Part shown: in pieces, positions 36,160 through 46,682 of the stretch
How the letters are laid out: every line of letters begins with the position of its first letter
How positions within the stretch are numbered: position 1 is the stretch's first letter
DNA from: Pseudomonas helvetica
GTDB taxonomy: Bacteria > Pseudomonadota > Gammaproteobacteria > Pseudomonadales > Pseudomonadaceae
Direction: 5' to 3'
NCBI RefSeq assembly: GCF_039908645.1
Contig: NZ_CP150917.1
Coordinates: forward strand, 1,274,501 to 1,338,500
DNA: 64,000 nucleotides
The notes under the pieces: model-generated
Databases searched by the model: none
Seen by the model: the letters and a program-made list of their open reading frames with translations, nothing else
What the model was told of the DNA's origin: nothing
Made by a program: the position numbers and the translations under genes

Positions 36160-36930
36160 ATGTTCAGGATTACCTCTGCTGTATTCACTGCCTTGCTGGG
36201 CCTTGGCGGCTTTTGCGCCACCGCGCAGGCTGCCGGGATAACCGGTGAGGCGGGTCTCGGCATGAGCAATCAGCCCTATGACCCCACGGGTAGCCGTTAT
36301 GAAACCGTGCCGGTGCCTTACTTCGATCTGGACTGGGGCGATGTCAGCCTCAGCACCGACGACGGTTTGACCTGGAGCGCCTTGAAAGCCAATGGTTTCA
36401 GTGCCGGGCCGTTTATCAACTACATTCCGGGTCGTAACTCCAATGGCACGCTGCGAGGCCTGCACAATGTGTCGGCCATGGGCGAGGCCGGCGGCTTCGT
36501 TCAGTACAGCCCGGCTGATTTCTGGCGCATTTTTGCTTTCGTCGGCCATACCGTGGGCGCTAATCGCGGCCAGGGTGGTGTGCTCGGTCGGGTGGGCGGG
36601 GAAGTGGGTTATCCACTGGGGCTGGGGATCATTGGCAGTAGTGAACTGAGCGCCAATTTTGCCGATCGCCAGCAGACCCAGACATTCTTTGGTGTTTCCG
36701 CGAAAGACGCCCGGGATTCGGAGTTCCGTCCGTACAAGGCCAGTGGCGGCTTGCAGAATGTGGCGTTGACCCAGAACTTCGAGTTCCCGCTGGCCGCAAA
36801 GTGGTCGCTGGTGACCAGTGCCACCTGGAAGCACCTGACCAATTCGGCGGCGGACAGCACTATCGTCAAACAAGAAGGCCGCGTGAACCAGGGCGAGGTT
36901 CAGGCGGCGATCAGCTACAAATTCAATTGA
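36160..36930 (+). CDS. MipA/OmpV family outer membrane protein
   Basis: A 256-residue protein with a signal peptide (cleaved after ATAQA) and a beta-rich body: ITGEAGLGMSNQPYDPTGSR, GPFINYIPGRNSNGTLRGLH, GEVGYPLGLGIIGSSELSAN, and a C-terminal ISYKFN ending in an aromatic-rich strand typical of outer membrane barrels. MipA was described as a scaffold for murein enzymes in E. coli, but most members have no fixed role. AAGGAAT precedes the ATG. It is divergent from the six-gene operon. Confidence 0.87.
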   Translation: MFRITSAVFTALLGLGGFCATAQAAGITGEAGLGMSNQPYDPTGSRYETVPVPYFDLDWGDVSLSTDDGLTWSALKANGFSAGPFINYIPGRNSNGTLRGLHNVSAMGEAGGFVQYSPADFWRIFAFVGHTVGANRGQGGVLGRVGGEVGYPLGLGIIGSSELSANFADRQQTQTFFGVSAKDARDSEFRPYKASGGLQNVALTQNFEFPLAAKWSLVTSATWKHLTNSAADSTIVKQEGRVNQGEVQAAISYKFN

Positions 36931-36946
36931 CCTGAGCTCAGATCCC

Positions 36947-37098
36947 CGTAGCAGCCTGCGTTCGGCTCGGTCCGCGCTCGGCTGCGTAGCAGTCGCAATC
37001 AAGTAACTCTCGGTATTTCTGGAAGTACCGGATGGCCGGTTTTACGACTGCTGCGTCCGAGCGTGGACCGGCCGGCGGGAGCAAGCTCCCTCGCCACA
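36947..37098. repeat. Long palindromic intergenic repeat (REP-type), copy 5, left arm diverged
   Basis: The right arm GAGCAAGCTCCCTCGCCACA is intact and the inner arms (TCGGTCCGCGCTCGGCTGCG / CGTCCGAGCGTGGACCGG) can pair, but the left outer arm has changed to GTAGCAGCCTGCG. It separates mipA from glpM. Confidence 0.7.
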
Positions 37099-37109
37099 GG
37101 GGGTTGTGG

Positions 37110-37448
37110 TCAGGCGTGAACGCGGACCCAAACAGAAACCAGCACCGTCGCCGCCATCAGCCACGCAAGCGCAGCCACCGCCAGCGAGGCCTCCAGGCGA
37201 AGGCGATCGACCATCACATACAAGGTTGCCAGATAAACGAAGTACGGAATGATCGACCACATGCCAAACACGATGGTGGTCTTCAGATCGTCCAGCGAGC
37301 GGCCCTTGCCGACGATGTAATGGGCAATCAGTGCAAAGGTCGGAAACAGCGGCACCAGGCCTGCGATGTAATAGTTTCTGGTTTTGGCGAGGAAGGCGAG
37401 GATCACCACCACCGCGGCGCCCAGTGCAGCTTTTAACAGTAGATCCAC
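37110..37448 (-). CDS. glpM: GlpM family membrane protein
   Basis: A 112-residue hydrophobic protein with about four membrane segments. The sequence (LLKAALGAAVVVILAFLAKT, then NYYIAGLVPLFPTFALIAHY) matches GlpM, a small inner-membrane protein first tied to membrane function and alginate production in P. aeruginosa. Its molecular role is unknown. It lies 18 nt downstream of aauR on the same strand, so it may be read as the last gene of that unit. Confidence 0.87.
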   Translation of the reverse strand: MDLLLKAALGAAVVVILAFLAKTRNYYIAGLVPLFPTFALIAHYIVGKGRSLDDLKTTIVFGMWSIIPYFVYLATLYVMVDRLRLEASLAVAALAWLMAATVLVSVWVRVHA

Positions 37449-37466
37449 GAAAACTCTCGCAGTGGG

Positions 37467-38791
<1,325 letters not shown>

Positions 38792-38795
<4 letters not shown>

Positions 38796-40693
38796 ATCGG
38801 CTCGGCAGGAACGGGGCTTACCAACGGTAAGCTGAGGACGAAAGCGGTACCACCGCTGGCCGGGTGCTCGACGCCGAGGTGACCGCCGGTGGCGGCCGCC
38901 AGGCTCGCCGACAGGGTCAGGCCAAGGCCCAGGCCCTGCTCGCCGGGTTTGGTGGTAAAGAAAGGTTCGAACAAATGCTTGCGGGCTTCGGCGTTGATAC
39001 CGTGGCCGTTATCGCGGACGCGCAGGCGATATTTGCCGTCGACAATGTCACCTTCCAGCCATAGTTCGGGCAATGGCTGCGCTTGCATGGCGTCCAGGGC
39101 GTTGCCGATCAGGTTGACCAGGATCTGTTCCAGGCGGGTCTGGTCGATCTGTACTTGCACGTCGCTGAACTCGCGGTGCAACAGCAAACGAGCGCTTTCA
39201 AGGCGTGCGCCGAGCAACTGCAAGGCGGCATCTACCGCTTTACCGAGGCTGGCCTGGCCCTGATCGTCGCCGCGCCGGGCAAAGGAGCGCAGGCTGGCGG
39301 TAATCCGGCCCATGCGGTCGATCAGATCGTTGATGGTTTTCAGGTTGGCACTGGCGATGTCCAGCTGACCGCGCTCGAGAAAGCGCACGGTATTGCCGGA
39401 CAAGGTACGCAACGCGGCCAGCGGCTGGTTCAATTCGTGGGCAATGCTGGTGGACATCTGGCCGATGGCCGCGAGTTTACCGGCCTGTACCAGTTCGTCC
39501 TGAGCCCGGCGCAAGGTTTCTTCGGCCTGGCGCCGTTCGCGGATCTGGCTTTTCAGGCGCTCGTTGCTGGCCCGCAGGTCGGTAGTGCGTTCGGTAATCC
39601 TGCGTTCGAGCTGATTGTTGGCTTCTTGCAGCGCTTCGCGGGCGGCGAGGCGGGTGGCGATGACTTTGCGCCGTTCGTTCCAGGCAATCAGCAGGAACGC
39701 CACCAGCGCGAAGGCCACCGCGACCAGGATGCCCTGGTTGATCGCTTCCCGACGCAAATCCCCGAGCGGTGTGAGCAGGGTGAAATTCCACGGTGTATCG
39801 CTCAAGACGCGGGTCTGCGACAGGTAACTGATTTCCTGTTCATCCGAGACCAGCTCGGCGTTGGCCGGGAAGGTGATTTTTTCCACGCCTTCGGACAGCC
39901 GTTCGCGGGCCAGCGGTTCCAGTTCGTTGAGCGGGTACCAGTAATATTGCAGGCTGCGGGCCAGGCGTTCCTTGGTGTCGTCGCTGAGCGGGCGAACCGA
40001 TTTGAGCCGCCGCGCCGGGTCGCTGGACAGAATGATGATGCCATTCTCGTCGCTGACGAAGGCTTCCAGGCGTGCACGCTGCCAGCGTTCTTCCATGGCT
40101 TCGAGGCGGACTTTCACCACTGCGACGCCGATGATCTTGCCTTGCTCTTCCAGGCCATGGGCCAGGTAGTAACCGGGCTCGCCGTTGGTGCTGCCAATGC
40201 CGTAGAAACGACCGGGCTGACCGCGTACGGCATTCTGGAAATACGCACGGAAGGACAGGTCTTCGCCTAGGTAGCTGTCGACATCGCGCCAGTTACTGGT
40301 GGCCAGTACCCGACCGGTGGTATCCATCACGTAGATTGCCCGACTGCGGCTGCGCCGGTTCAGGCCTTCGAGGTAATCGTTGACCGCTTGCCGGTGCTCG
40401 GGCGTAGGGTCGCCCAACAGCTCTGAAACACTCGATTCGAGTTCCAGCAGGCTGGGCAGGTAGGTGTATTTGCTGATCTCGCTTTCGACCGCGCGGGCGT
40501 GCAGTTCCAGCTGACGTTGACCGTTCTCGCTCAGGCTGCGAATTCCGTAGTGCTCGCTGACCCAGAAGCCGAGGTAACCCAATCCGACCATCAGCAAGAT
40601 GATCAGCGGTGGCAGGAACAGTTGGCGAATCAGACGAGGTTTCACGGCAAGTGATGGCGGCGCTGCGCGATAGAGAGTGGGGTCGCATTTCAT
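38792..40693 (-). CDS. aauS: Sensor histidine kinase AauS (DctB-like)
   Basis: A 633-residue membrane kinase. TM1 lies at about 25-47, a periplasmic double-PDC-like sensor domain (VMDTTGRVLATSNWRDVDSY, GSTNGEPGYYLAHGLEEQGK) reaches to about 310, then TM2, coiled coil, HisKA (LAAIGQMSTSIAHELNQPLA) and HATPase (NLIGNALDAMQ, DNGHGI, GLGLGLTLS). It should sense acidic amino acids such as glutamate or aspartate and phosphorylate AauR. The ATG at 40693 is chosen over the GTG one codon upstream because CAAGG is well spaced to it. Confidence 0.9.
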
Positions 40694-40758
40694 CACAGAT
40701 GCCTTGGGTCAACCAGTGTGGCGGCGGTCCTGCGCTCGTTTCAGTCGAGCGCAGGACC

Positions 40759-40902
40759 TGTGGCGAGGGAGCTTGCTCCCGCTGGGTCGCGAAGCGGCCC
40801 TAAAACCTGCCAATGCATTTAATCTGACACACCGCACTGACTGGTTTACGACTGCTGTGCCCGAGCGCGGACCGGCCGGCGGGAGCAAGCTCCCTCGCCA
40901 CA
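40759..40902. repeat. Long palindromic intergenic repeat (REP-type), copy 6
   Basis: TGTGGCGAGGGAGCTTGCTC and GAGCAAGCTCCCTCGCCACA arms. It lies between aatP and aauS, two same-strand gene groups, and may limit read-through from the transporter into the regulators. Confidence 0.87.
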
Positions 40903-40939
40903 AAGGCAGGCCCGCTCCAACAGGGAGCGGTTGCCGGTT

Positions 40940-41674
40940 TTAGTGCTGCAGAATCTTGTCGAGGAAGTGCTGCGCGCGGTCCGAGCGGGCGTTGATGTCG
41001 CCGAAGAACTCTTCCTTCTTGCAGTCTTCGATGATTTTGCCCTGATCCATGAAGATCACCCGGTCCGCCACTTTACGGGCGAAGCCCATTTCGTGGGTTA
41101 CGCACATCATGGTCATGCCTTCGTTGGCCAGTTGCACCATCACGTCGAGCACTTCATTGACCATTTCCGGGTCGAGCGCCGAGGTCGGTTCGTCGAACAG
41201 CATGACGATCGGGTCCATCGCCAGTGCACGGGCAATCGCCACACGCTGTTGCTGACCACCGGAGAGCTGGCCCGGGTGCTTGTGGGCGTGAGCCGAAAGG
41301 CCGACGCGCTCAAGCAGTTGCAGGCCCTTTTTGGTGGCTTCTTCCTTGCTGCGGCCCAACACCTTGATCTGCGCGATGGTCAGGTTTTCGGTGATGGTCA
41401 GGTGCGGGAACAGCTCGAAATGCTGGAACACCATGCCAACGCGCGAGCGCAGTTTCGGCAGGTCGGTCTTCGGGTCGGCGATGGAGGTGCCATCGACCAC
41501 CACGTCGCCTTTCTGGAACGGTTCCAGGGCGTTGACGCATTTGATCAGGGTGGATTTGCCGGAGCCAGACGGTCCGCACACCACAATCACTTCGCCTTTT
41601 TTGACCTCGGTGCTGCAATCAGTCAGTACCTGGAAGTCGCCATACCACTTGTTGACATTCTTGATAGAAATCAT
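40940..41674 (-). CDS. aatP: Acidic amino acid ABC transporter, ATP-binding protein
   Basis: A 244-residue ABC ATPase: Walker [11 protein letters not shown]-loop [11 protein letters not shown], signature [15 protein letters not shown], Walker [13 protein letters not shown], and the His switch in THEMGFA. It belongs to the polar amino acid (GlnQ/GltL) type and powers uptake of glutamate and aspartate through AatQM. The start overlaps aatM by 4 nt. Confidence 0.93.
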   Translation of the reverse strand: MISIKNVNKWYGDFQVLTDCSTEVKKGEVIVVCGPSGSGKSTLIKCVNALEPFQKGDVVVDGTSIADPKTDLPKLRSRVGMVFQHFELFPHLTITENLTIAQIKVLGRSKEEATKKGLQLLERVGLSAHAHKHPGQLSGGQQQRVAIARALAMDPIVMLFDEPTSALDPEMVNEVLDVMVQLANEGMTMMCVTHEMGFARKVADRVIFMDQGKIIEDCKKEEFFGDINARSDRAQHFLDKILQH

Positions 41675-42342
41675 ACGGCAAACCTTTTTTGCAGACGCTT
41701 GACCAGCCGTGAGGCGGCAAAGCTGATTGTGAAGTACACGAGACCTGCGATGATCAGGAACTCATTGGCGCGGCCGATGATGTCGCCACTGGCCCGCGTA
41801 GCATTGAGGAAGTCCACCAGGCCGACCGTGTAGACCAGCGAGGTATCCTGAAACAGGATGATGCTTTGTTGCAGCAACAGCGGGGTCATCTTGCGAAACG
41901 CTTGCGGCAGGATGATCAGGCGCATCATCTGGCCGTAGCCCATGCCCAAGGCCTTGGCTGCGCCCATCTGTCCCTTGGGAATCGACTGCACGCCGGCCCG
42001 GACGATTTCGCAGAAATACGCCGCTTCGAACATCATGAAGGCCACGATGCACGAGGTGAATGCACCAATCGGCGTGTCTTCGCCGGTAATCCAGCGCAGC
42101 ACGAACGGTACCGCCAGGTAGAACCAGGTGATCACCAGCAGCAGCGGGATCGAGCGGAAGTAGTTCACGTAAGCGCCGGCAATGTTCGACAGCAGCTTGC
42201 TGTGGGACAGGCGCATCAGCGCCAGGAGAGTGCCGAGGATGATCCCGCCGACGACGCCGAGTACCGTCAGTTGCAGGGTCATGACCATGCCGTTCCACAT
42301 GCCGGGGACGGCCTGTACGACGCCACTGAAATCGAGATCCAT
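41671..42342 (-). CDS. aatM: Acidic amino acid ABC transporter permease AatM
   Basis: A 223-residue inner-membrane permease with five helices and the EAA-type loop, [20 protein letters not shown], that docks on the ATPase. It pairs with AatQ as in GltJK systems. Its ATG at 42342 shares one nucleotide with the aatQ stop codon. Confidence 0.93.
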   Translation of the reverse strand: MDLDFSGVVQAVPGMWNGMVMTLQLTVLGVVGGIILGTLLALMRLSHSKLLSNIAGAYVNYFRSIPLLLVITWFYLAVPFVLRWITGEDTPIGAFTSCIVAFMMFEAAYFCEIVRAGVQSIPKGQMGAAKALGMGYGQMMRLIILPQAFRKMTPLLLQQSIILFQDTSLVYTVGLVDFLNATRASGDIIGRANEFLIIAGLVYFTISFAASRLVKRLQKRFAV

Positions 42343-43088
42343 TATTTACCCCCCACGGAAATCAGGCCGGGCACCGCAACTTTCTTCTCGACCATGCGCA
42401 TCAGCAGCATCAGGCTCATGTTCAGGGTGAAGTAGATCAGGGTCGCCAGGGTGAAGGCTTCGAACAGGTTGGCGGAGAACTCCGCGGTCTGTTTGGTCTG
42501 TGCGAGCAGCTCCATCAGGCCGATCAAGGAGGCGACGGAGGAGTTCTTGAAGACGTTGAGAAATTCCGAGGTCAGCGGCGGAATGACGATCCGGTAGGCT
42601 TGGGGCAGCAGCACATTCCAGTAGATTTGCGGCAGCTTGAAGCCCATGGCGCGGGCGGCCGATTCCTGGCCACGCGGCAGCGCCTGGATACCCGTGCGCA
42701 CTTGCTCGCACACTCGGGCGGCGGTGAACAGGCCCAGGCACACGACGACGCTCAGGTAGGCCGAGGTGGTCGGATTCAGGTCCTGCTTGTACCAGTCTTG
42801 CAGGTTTTGCGGCAACAGGTCGGGCACCAGGAAGTACCAGATGAACAGCTGAACCAGCAGCGGTACGTTACGAAAGAGTTCCACATAGCAGGTGGCGATG
42901 CCCGATACCAGGCGATTCGGCACGGTACGCATGACGCCGAGCACCGAGCCCAGCATCAAGGCGATGATCCAGGCCACGATGGCGATGGCGATGGTCCAGC
43001 CCAATCCCGTGATGAACCAGTCGAGATAGGTCTCGCTGCCCACGCCGGTGGACTTGAAGAACACGCCCCAATCCCAGTTGTAATTCAT
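42342..43088 (-). CDS. aatQ: Acidic amino acid ABC transporter permease AatQ
   Basis: A 248-residue permease of the HisM/GltJ type. It carries LFRNVPLLVQLFIWYFLVPD near residue 75 and the coupling loop GIQALPRGQESAARAMGFKL. GAGGGGAGAC lies just before the ATG. The 191-nt gap to aatJ holds a strong hairpin that may lower transport-gene expression relative to the binding protein. Confidence 0.93.
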   Translation of the reverse strand: MNYNWDWGVFFKSTGVGSETYLDWFITGLGWTIAIAIVAWIIALMLGSVLGVMRTVPNRLVSGIATCYVELFRNVPLLVQLFIWYFLVPDLLPQNLQDWYKQDLNPTTSAYLSVVVCLGLFTAARVCEQVRTGIQALPRGQESAARAMGFKLPQIYWNVLLPQAYRIVIPPLTSEFLNVFKNSSVASLIGLMELLAQTKQTAEFSANLFEAFTLATLIYFTLNMSLMLLMRMVEKKVAVPGLISVGGK

Positions 43089-43232
43089 TAGGGTCTCCCC
43101 TCAGATCGATCGATGTACAAGTGCCTGCCTGGGGAAACTCCGTTCCCTCTGATCTCGACGATCAGGCACACGCGATCGGCTCGACAACCACCGGTTCGAG
43201 TGTTTCCAGAAAGTGCCAGCAGGTAGTGACAG

Positions 43233-43264
43233 CCTCCTGAAAGGGCGCAGGCCCTGTCAGGAGG
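43233..43264 (-). terminator. Hairpin between aatJ and aatQ (attenuator/mRNA stabiliser)
   Basis: CCTCCTGAAAGGGC and GCCCTGTCAGGAGG around a GCAG loop give a long, nearly perfect stem about 15 nt after the aatJ stop. No U-tract follows on the minus strand. Hairpins here commonly stabilise the binding-protein mRNA and reduce downstream expression. Confidence 0.7.
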
Positions 43265-43279
43265 TGGGTCAGTCAGAAA

Positions 43280-44194
43280 TCAGGATTTCTTTTCTTCAGC
43301 CGCTTTGTCGGTCGGGTTGGCGATCAGGGCCTTGAGCTCGTCGCTCATCGGGAACATCAGGTTCAGGTTTTTTGGCGGGATTGGCTGAGTGAACCACTTT
43401 CCGTAGATAGTGTTGATATCGCCGGACTTGTAGGTCGCGACGATGGCGTCGTCTACAGCCTTCTTGAACGGCGCGTCGCCCTTGCGGACCATGCAGCCGT
43501 AGATTTCATAGGACTGAGCAGTACCGGTCACGGCCCAGTCATTCGGATTCTTGGCCTTGGCCATTTCACCGGCCAGCAAGGCGTCGTCCATCATGAAGGC
43601 GACAGCACGGCCCGATTCCAGCATCTGGAAGGATTCGCCATGGTCTTTGGCGGAGATGACGTTCATGCCCATCTGCTTGTCGGCGTTCATCGACTTCAGA
43701 ATGCGCTCGGACGTGGTGCCGGCGGTGGTCACGACGTTCTTGCCCTTGAGGTCGGCGAAGTCTTTGTAGGTCGAGTCTTTTTTCGACAGCAGCTTGGTGC
43801 CGATTTCGAAGATGCCAACAGAGAAATCAACTTGTTGCTGACGCTCGGTGTTGTTGGTGGTGGAACCGCACTCGACGTCTACAGTGCCGTTTTGAACCAG
43901 TGGAATACGGGTTTGCGAGGTGACCAGGTTGTACTTGACCTTCAGGTTTGGCATGTCCAGGTCTTTCTTGATGGCTTCGACGATTTTCAGCTGAATATCG
44001 TGGGAGTAGCCGACCGGTACACCGGAAGCATCTGCAATGTAGGAAAACGGAATAGAAGCGTCGCGATGCCCCAGGGTAATGGTGCCGGACTCTTTGATCT
44101 TTTTCAGGGTGCCGGTGAGTTCGGCGGCGAAAACTGGCGTGCTGATCAGAGCGGCCGTAATGGCTGCGCCCAGGATATGGGGAACGATGCGCAT
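43280..44194 (-). CDS. aatJ: Periplasmic glutamate/aspartate-binding protein
   Basis: A 304-residue substrate-binding protein (GltI/AatJ type) with a signal peptide cleaved after TPVFA. Ligand-site motifs include SGTITLGHRDASIPFSYIAD, the SQTRIPLVQNGTVDVECGST stretch and NVVTTAGTTSERIL. It delivers glutamate or aspartate to AatQMP. The ATG at 44194 follows GAGGAAAATTTG; the open frame upstream has no signal peptide. Expression should depend on AauR and sigma-54 from the promoter at 44311-44326. Confidence 0.93.
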   Translation of the reverse strand: MRIVPHILGAAITAALISTPVFAAELTGTLKKIKESGTITLGHRDASIPFSYIADASGVPVGYSHDIQLKIVEAIKKDLDMPNLKVKYNLVTSQTRIPLVQNGTVDVECGSTTNNTERQQQVDFSVGIFEIGTKLLSKKDSTYKDFADLKGKNVVTTAGTTSERILKSMNADKQMGMNVISAKDHGESFQMLESGRAVAFMMDDALLAGEMAKAKNPNDWAVTGTAQSYEIYGCMVRKGDAPFKKAVDDAIVATYKSGDINTIYGKWFTQPIPPKNLNLMFPMSDELKALIANPTDKAAEEKKS

Positions 44195-44310
44195 CAAATT
44201 TTCCTCTACATTGTTTTTATATGGAGCCAGTTTGTCGGCTCTTTTGTACTGCTGAATGCCTTGACGGCTCCTGAAGTGTTGGCACATCAGGCATTCGTCC
44301 CAAGTTGTAG

Positions 44311-44326
44311 AGCATGAGTCGTGCCA
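44311..44326 (-). promoter_or_regulatory. Sigma-54 promoter of aatJQMP
   Basis: On the minus strand TGGCACGACTCATGCT: consensus -24 TGGCACG, GG-N10-GC spacing, -12 ATGCT. The transcript would start near 44300, about 105 nt before the aatJ ATG. Confidence 0.8.
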
Positions 44327-44402
44327 GTTCAGGATTTATCAATCAACTTATTGATTTTAAAGGATATTAAATTTTTATAGGATTGGATTCAGGACTTGAT
44401 AG

Positions 44403-44416
44403 TCCGGTTAACCGAA
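44403..44416. promoter_or_regulatory. Second, imperfect AauR site
   Basis: TCCGGTTAACCGAA matches the TTCGG-N4-CCGAA pattern at nine of ten fixed positions. It lies about 77-90 bp upstream of the sigma-54 -24 box of aatJ. Confidence 0.6.
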
Positions 44417-44433
44417 TCGACTGATGGGTCGCG

Positions 44434-44447
44434 TTCGGAAAACCGAA
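44434..44447. promoter_or_regulatory. AauR site, perfect consensus
   Basis: TTCGGAAAACCGAA is an exact TTCGG-N4-CCGAA inverted repeat, the motif reported for AauR in P. putida. It is 31 bp (about three helical turns) from the second site, so two dimers could bind on one DNA face. Confidence 0.75.
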
Positions 44448-44574
44448 TGCAAAAAATCGCAGCCCGCGGCAGCGCCTACGCTGGAATGCGATCCCCTGTG
44501 AGTTGCCGCAGACCGCGATGCCGATGATCTGAATGGCAGCGGAGTTCTTCACCTTCATTGCGGGGTTTCAACGG

Positions 44575-45489
44575 ATGAAAGTCCTCGGCATCCTTTGCCT
44601 TCTCCTGACCCTCGGCGGTTGCAGCTCCTTGCTGTTCTACCCCGATCCCGGTCTGCCGTTTACCCCGCAAAGAGCCGGGCTTGAATACCGTGACATCACC
44701 TTGACCAGCGCTGACGGCGTGAAACTCAACGGTTGGTGGCTGCCGGCCAAAAAAGGCGTAGCGGTCAAGGGCACGGTGCTGCACTTGCACGGCAATGGCG
44801 GAAATCTCGCCGGGCATCTTGGGGCCAGCTGGTGGCTACCGAAGCAGGGTTACCAGGTGCTGCTGGTGGACTATCGCGGCTATGGGCTGTCGCAGGGTAA
44901 ACCCGGCCTTCCGGCGATCTATCAGGACATCGACGCTGCATTCAAATGGCTGGACCAGGCGCCAGAAGTTCAGGGCAAACCGTTGATCGTCCTGGGTCAG
45001 AGCCTTGGCGGTGCGCTGGTCGTGCATTATCTGGCTGAACACCCGGAGCGTCAGCCCCGGCTCAAGGCGCTGGTCCTCGACAGCGTGCCGGCCAGTTACC
45101 GGGATGTCGGGCGGTTTGCACTGAGTTCGTCGTGGATGACCTGGCCGTTTCAGGTGCCGTTGTCCTGGCTGGTGCCAGACGCCGACAGCGCGATCTACGC
45201 CATGCCGCAGCTCAATCGCGTGCCAAAACTGATCTTCCACAGCATCGACGATCCGCTCGTGCCTCTTTCCAATGGCATCCGACTGTATCAAGCTGCGCCC
45301 GCGCCCAAGGTCCTGCAATTGACCCGAGGCGGGCACGTGCAGACCTTCAGCGTCCCGATCTGGCGCACTGTCATGCTGCGTTACCTCGATGACCCGCAGC
45401 ACTTCAACGGTCTGCGCCGCCTGGGCGAAACGCCCAATTACCCGGCACCCCCGAATTCAAAAGTTGAACCTCCAGAGAGTCCGCAATGA
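44575..45489 (+). CDS. Lipoprotein alpha/beta hydrolase
   Basis: A 304-residue hydrolase with a lipoprotein signal (LLTLGGC, acylated Cys about residue 18). The core shows VLHLHGNGGNLAGHLG (oxyanion region), VDYRGYGLSQG, nucleophile elbow GQSLGGA, an acid in HSIDDPLVP and the catalytic His in GGHVQT. This is the YfhR/BEM46-like group of membrane-anchored hydrolases with unknown substrates. The ATG at 44575 is chosen because it starts the signal peptide; the frame opens 14 codons earlier. The 3' end overlaps the next gene by 4 nt. Confidence 0.86.
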   Translation: MKVLGILCLLLTLGGCSSLLFYPDPGLPFTPQRAGLEYRDITLTSADGVKLNGWWLPAKKGVAVKGTVLHLHGNGGNLAGHLGASWWLPKQGYQVLLVDYRGYGLSQGKPGLPAIYQDIDAAFKWLDQAPEVQGKPLIVLGQSLGGALVVHYLAEHPERQPRLKALVLDSVPASYRDVGRFALSSSWMTWPFQVPLSWLVPDADSAIYAMPQLNRVPKLIFHSIDDPLVPLSNGIRLYQAAPAPKVLQLTRGGHVQTFSVPIWRTVMLRYLDDPQHFNGLRRLGETPNYPAPPNSKVEPPESPQ

Positions 45490-45812
45490 GTGAAGAACGT
45501 AACGCCATCCCGCTGATCATCACCGGTATCTGCAGCATCCTCGGCACTGTCGGGACCTTGTGGTTCTACGGTTACCTGCACTTCGCCAAACCGGAAGACG
45601 CGCTGCTGCTCAGCGACTTCACCATGCTCAAGACCATACCGGGTGAAGACTACAAAGTCTCCCTGGAGCCGGCCGCGCAAGTCGCCCAGTGCGTCGATGG
45701 CGTACTGGTGCTGTTCGACACCGAACAGAAAGGCCTGACGGGTGTGCTGGTCAACAACAAGAAAAAAGCCGTGCGTTGCATGGGGCAAGAGACCCCGCAG
45801 CTGGAGCAGTAA
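45486..45812 (+). CDS. Small single-pass membrane protein of unknown function
   Basis: A 108-residue protein with one hydrophobic segment (about 9-30; LIITGICSILGTVGTLWFYG) and a soluble C-terminal part (EDYKVSLEPAAQVAQCVDGV) with two cysteines. I do not recognise a family. It is coupled to the lipoprotein hydrolase by an ATGA overlap, so the two probably act together at the envelope. The IS element has inserted 15 nt after its stop codon, between it and its terminator at 47148. Confidence 0.7.
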   Translation: MSEERNAIPLIITGICSILGTVGTLWFYGYLHFAKPEDALLLSDFTMLKTIPGEDYKVSLEPAAQVAQCVDGVLVLFDTEQKGLTGVLVNNKKKAVRCMGQETPQLEQ

Positions 45813-45827
45813 CGGTTTAGATCGGAT

Positions 45828-45855
45828 TGTCTAGTCCTGAAATAGGTTTACACCT
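45828..45855. repeat. Left terminal inverted repeat of the IS
   Basis: It begins TGTCTAGTCCTGAAATAGG and ends TTTACACCT; about 25 of 28 positions match the inverse of the right end. Confidence 0.88.
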
Positions 45856-45858
45856 GTT

Positions 45859-46659
45859 TCACTTCAACGCCCGATGCACCGCATCGGGCGTTTTGTATTT
45901 CAAAGACAAGTGCGGTCGCTCGCCGTTATAGATCGATACCGACTCACTCACCATCTTCTTCGCCTGCGTCAAATCCTGCGGTCGCTGGAGCATAAGCTCT
46001 GTCTTTAATATCCCGTTGACCCGCTCTGCCAATGCATTTTGGTAGCAGTCATAGCCGTCCGTCATAGAACACCGGATGCCGTGTTTCGCGTGCAGTTCCT
46101 GGTACATTCCCGAGCAATACTGGCTGCCTCTATCCGAGTGGTGGACCAGCGACTGCTCCGTTCGACGGCGTTTCACCGCCCGGCGCAGCGCATGCGCTAC
46201 CGACTCGGCGTGCAGGCTTTCATGGACGTGATAGCCCACGATCTTTCGCGAAAAAGCATCCGTCACAAGGCTTAGATAGGCCACGCCTTCCTGAGTTGGC
46301 AAATAGGTGATGTCCGCCACCCAGACTTGTTCCGGGCCGCTTGCAACAACCTGATCAGGACCGGGCTTGAGCAGGTTCGGATGGCGTCGAAAGCGATGAT
46401 GGCTGTCGGTCGTTTTGTGATAGGCCCGCTTGCGGACCACCAATAAACGCCTTTCGCGCAGAATCGAAAACAGCCGATCTCGACCCACTTGCAGCTCAAG
46501 TTGAGGCTGGCAATGCAGCAAGTAATGCAGCTTTCGGGTGCCCAAGCGCGGCTGCCGCTGACGCTTTTGCTGAACGAAGTCGGCAACTTTCTGGTCCAGA
46601 ACGAGACGAGCAGCATCGGCGCGATTGCGTTTGTAGTAAGCCTGTCGGCTTATCCCCAT
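45859..46659 (-). CDS. IS3-family transposase OrfB (catalytic part)
   Basis: A 266-residue rve-type integrase/transposase from its first ATG. The DDE triad is visible: VWVADITYL (first Asp), VHHSDRGSQY (second Asp) and NALAERVNGILKTE (Glu). HTH_21-like sequence precedes it. It is in the -1 frame relative to orfA and the open frame continues upstream through the A6G site at 46725-46731, so the active enzyme is expected to be an OrfAB fusion. Confidence 0.93.
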   Translation of the reverse strand: MGISRQAYYKRNRADAARLVLDQKVADFVQQKRQRQPRLGTRKLHYLLHCQPQLELQVGRDRLFSILRERRLLVVRKRAYHKTTDSHHRFRRHPNLLKPGPDQVVASGPEQVWVADITYLPTQEGVAYLSLVTDAFSRKIVGYHVHESLHAESVAHALRRAVKRRRTEQSLVHHSDRGSQYCSGMYQELHAKHGIRCSMTDGYDCYQNALAERVNGILKTELMLQRPQDLTQAKKMVSESVSIYNGERPHLSLKYKTPDAVHRALK

Positions 46660-46682
46660 GAACTGGCAAGCCCTGCTGATAC

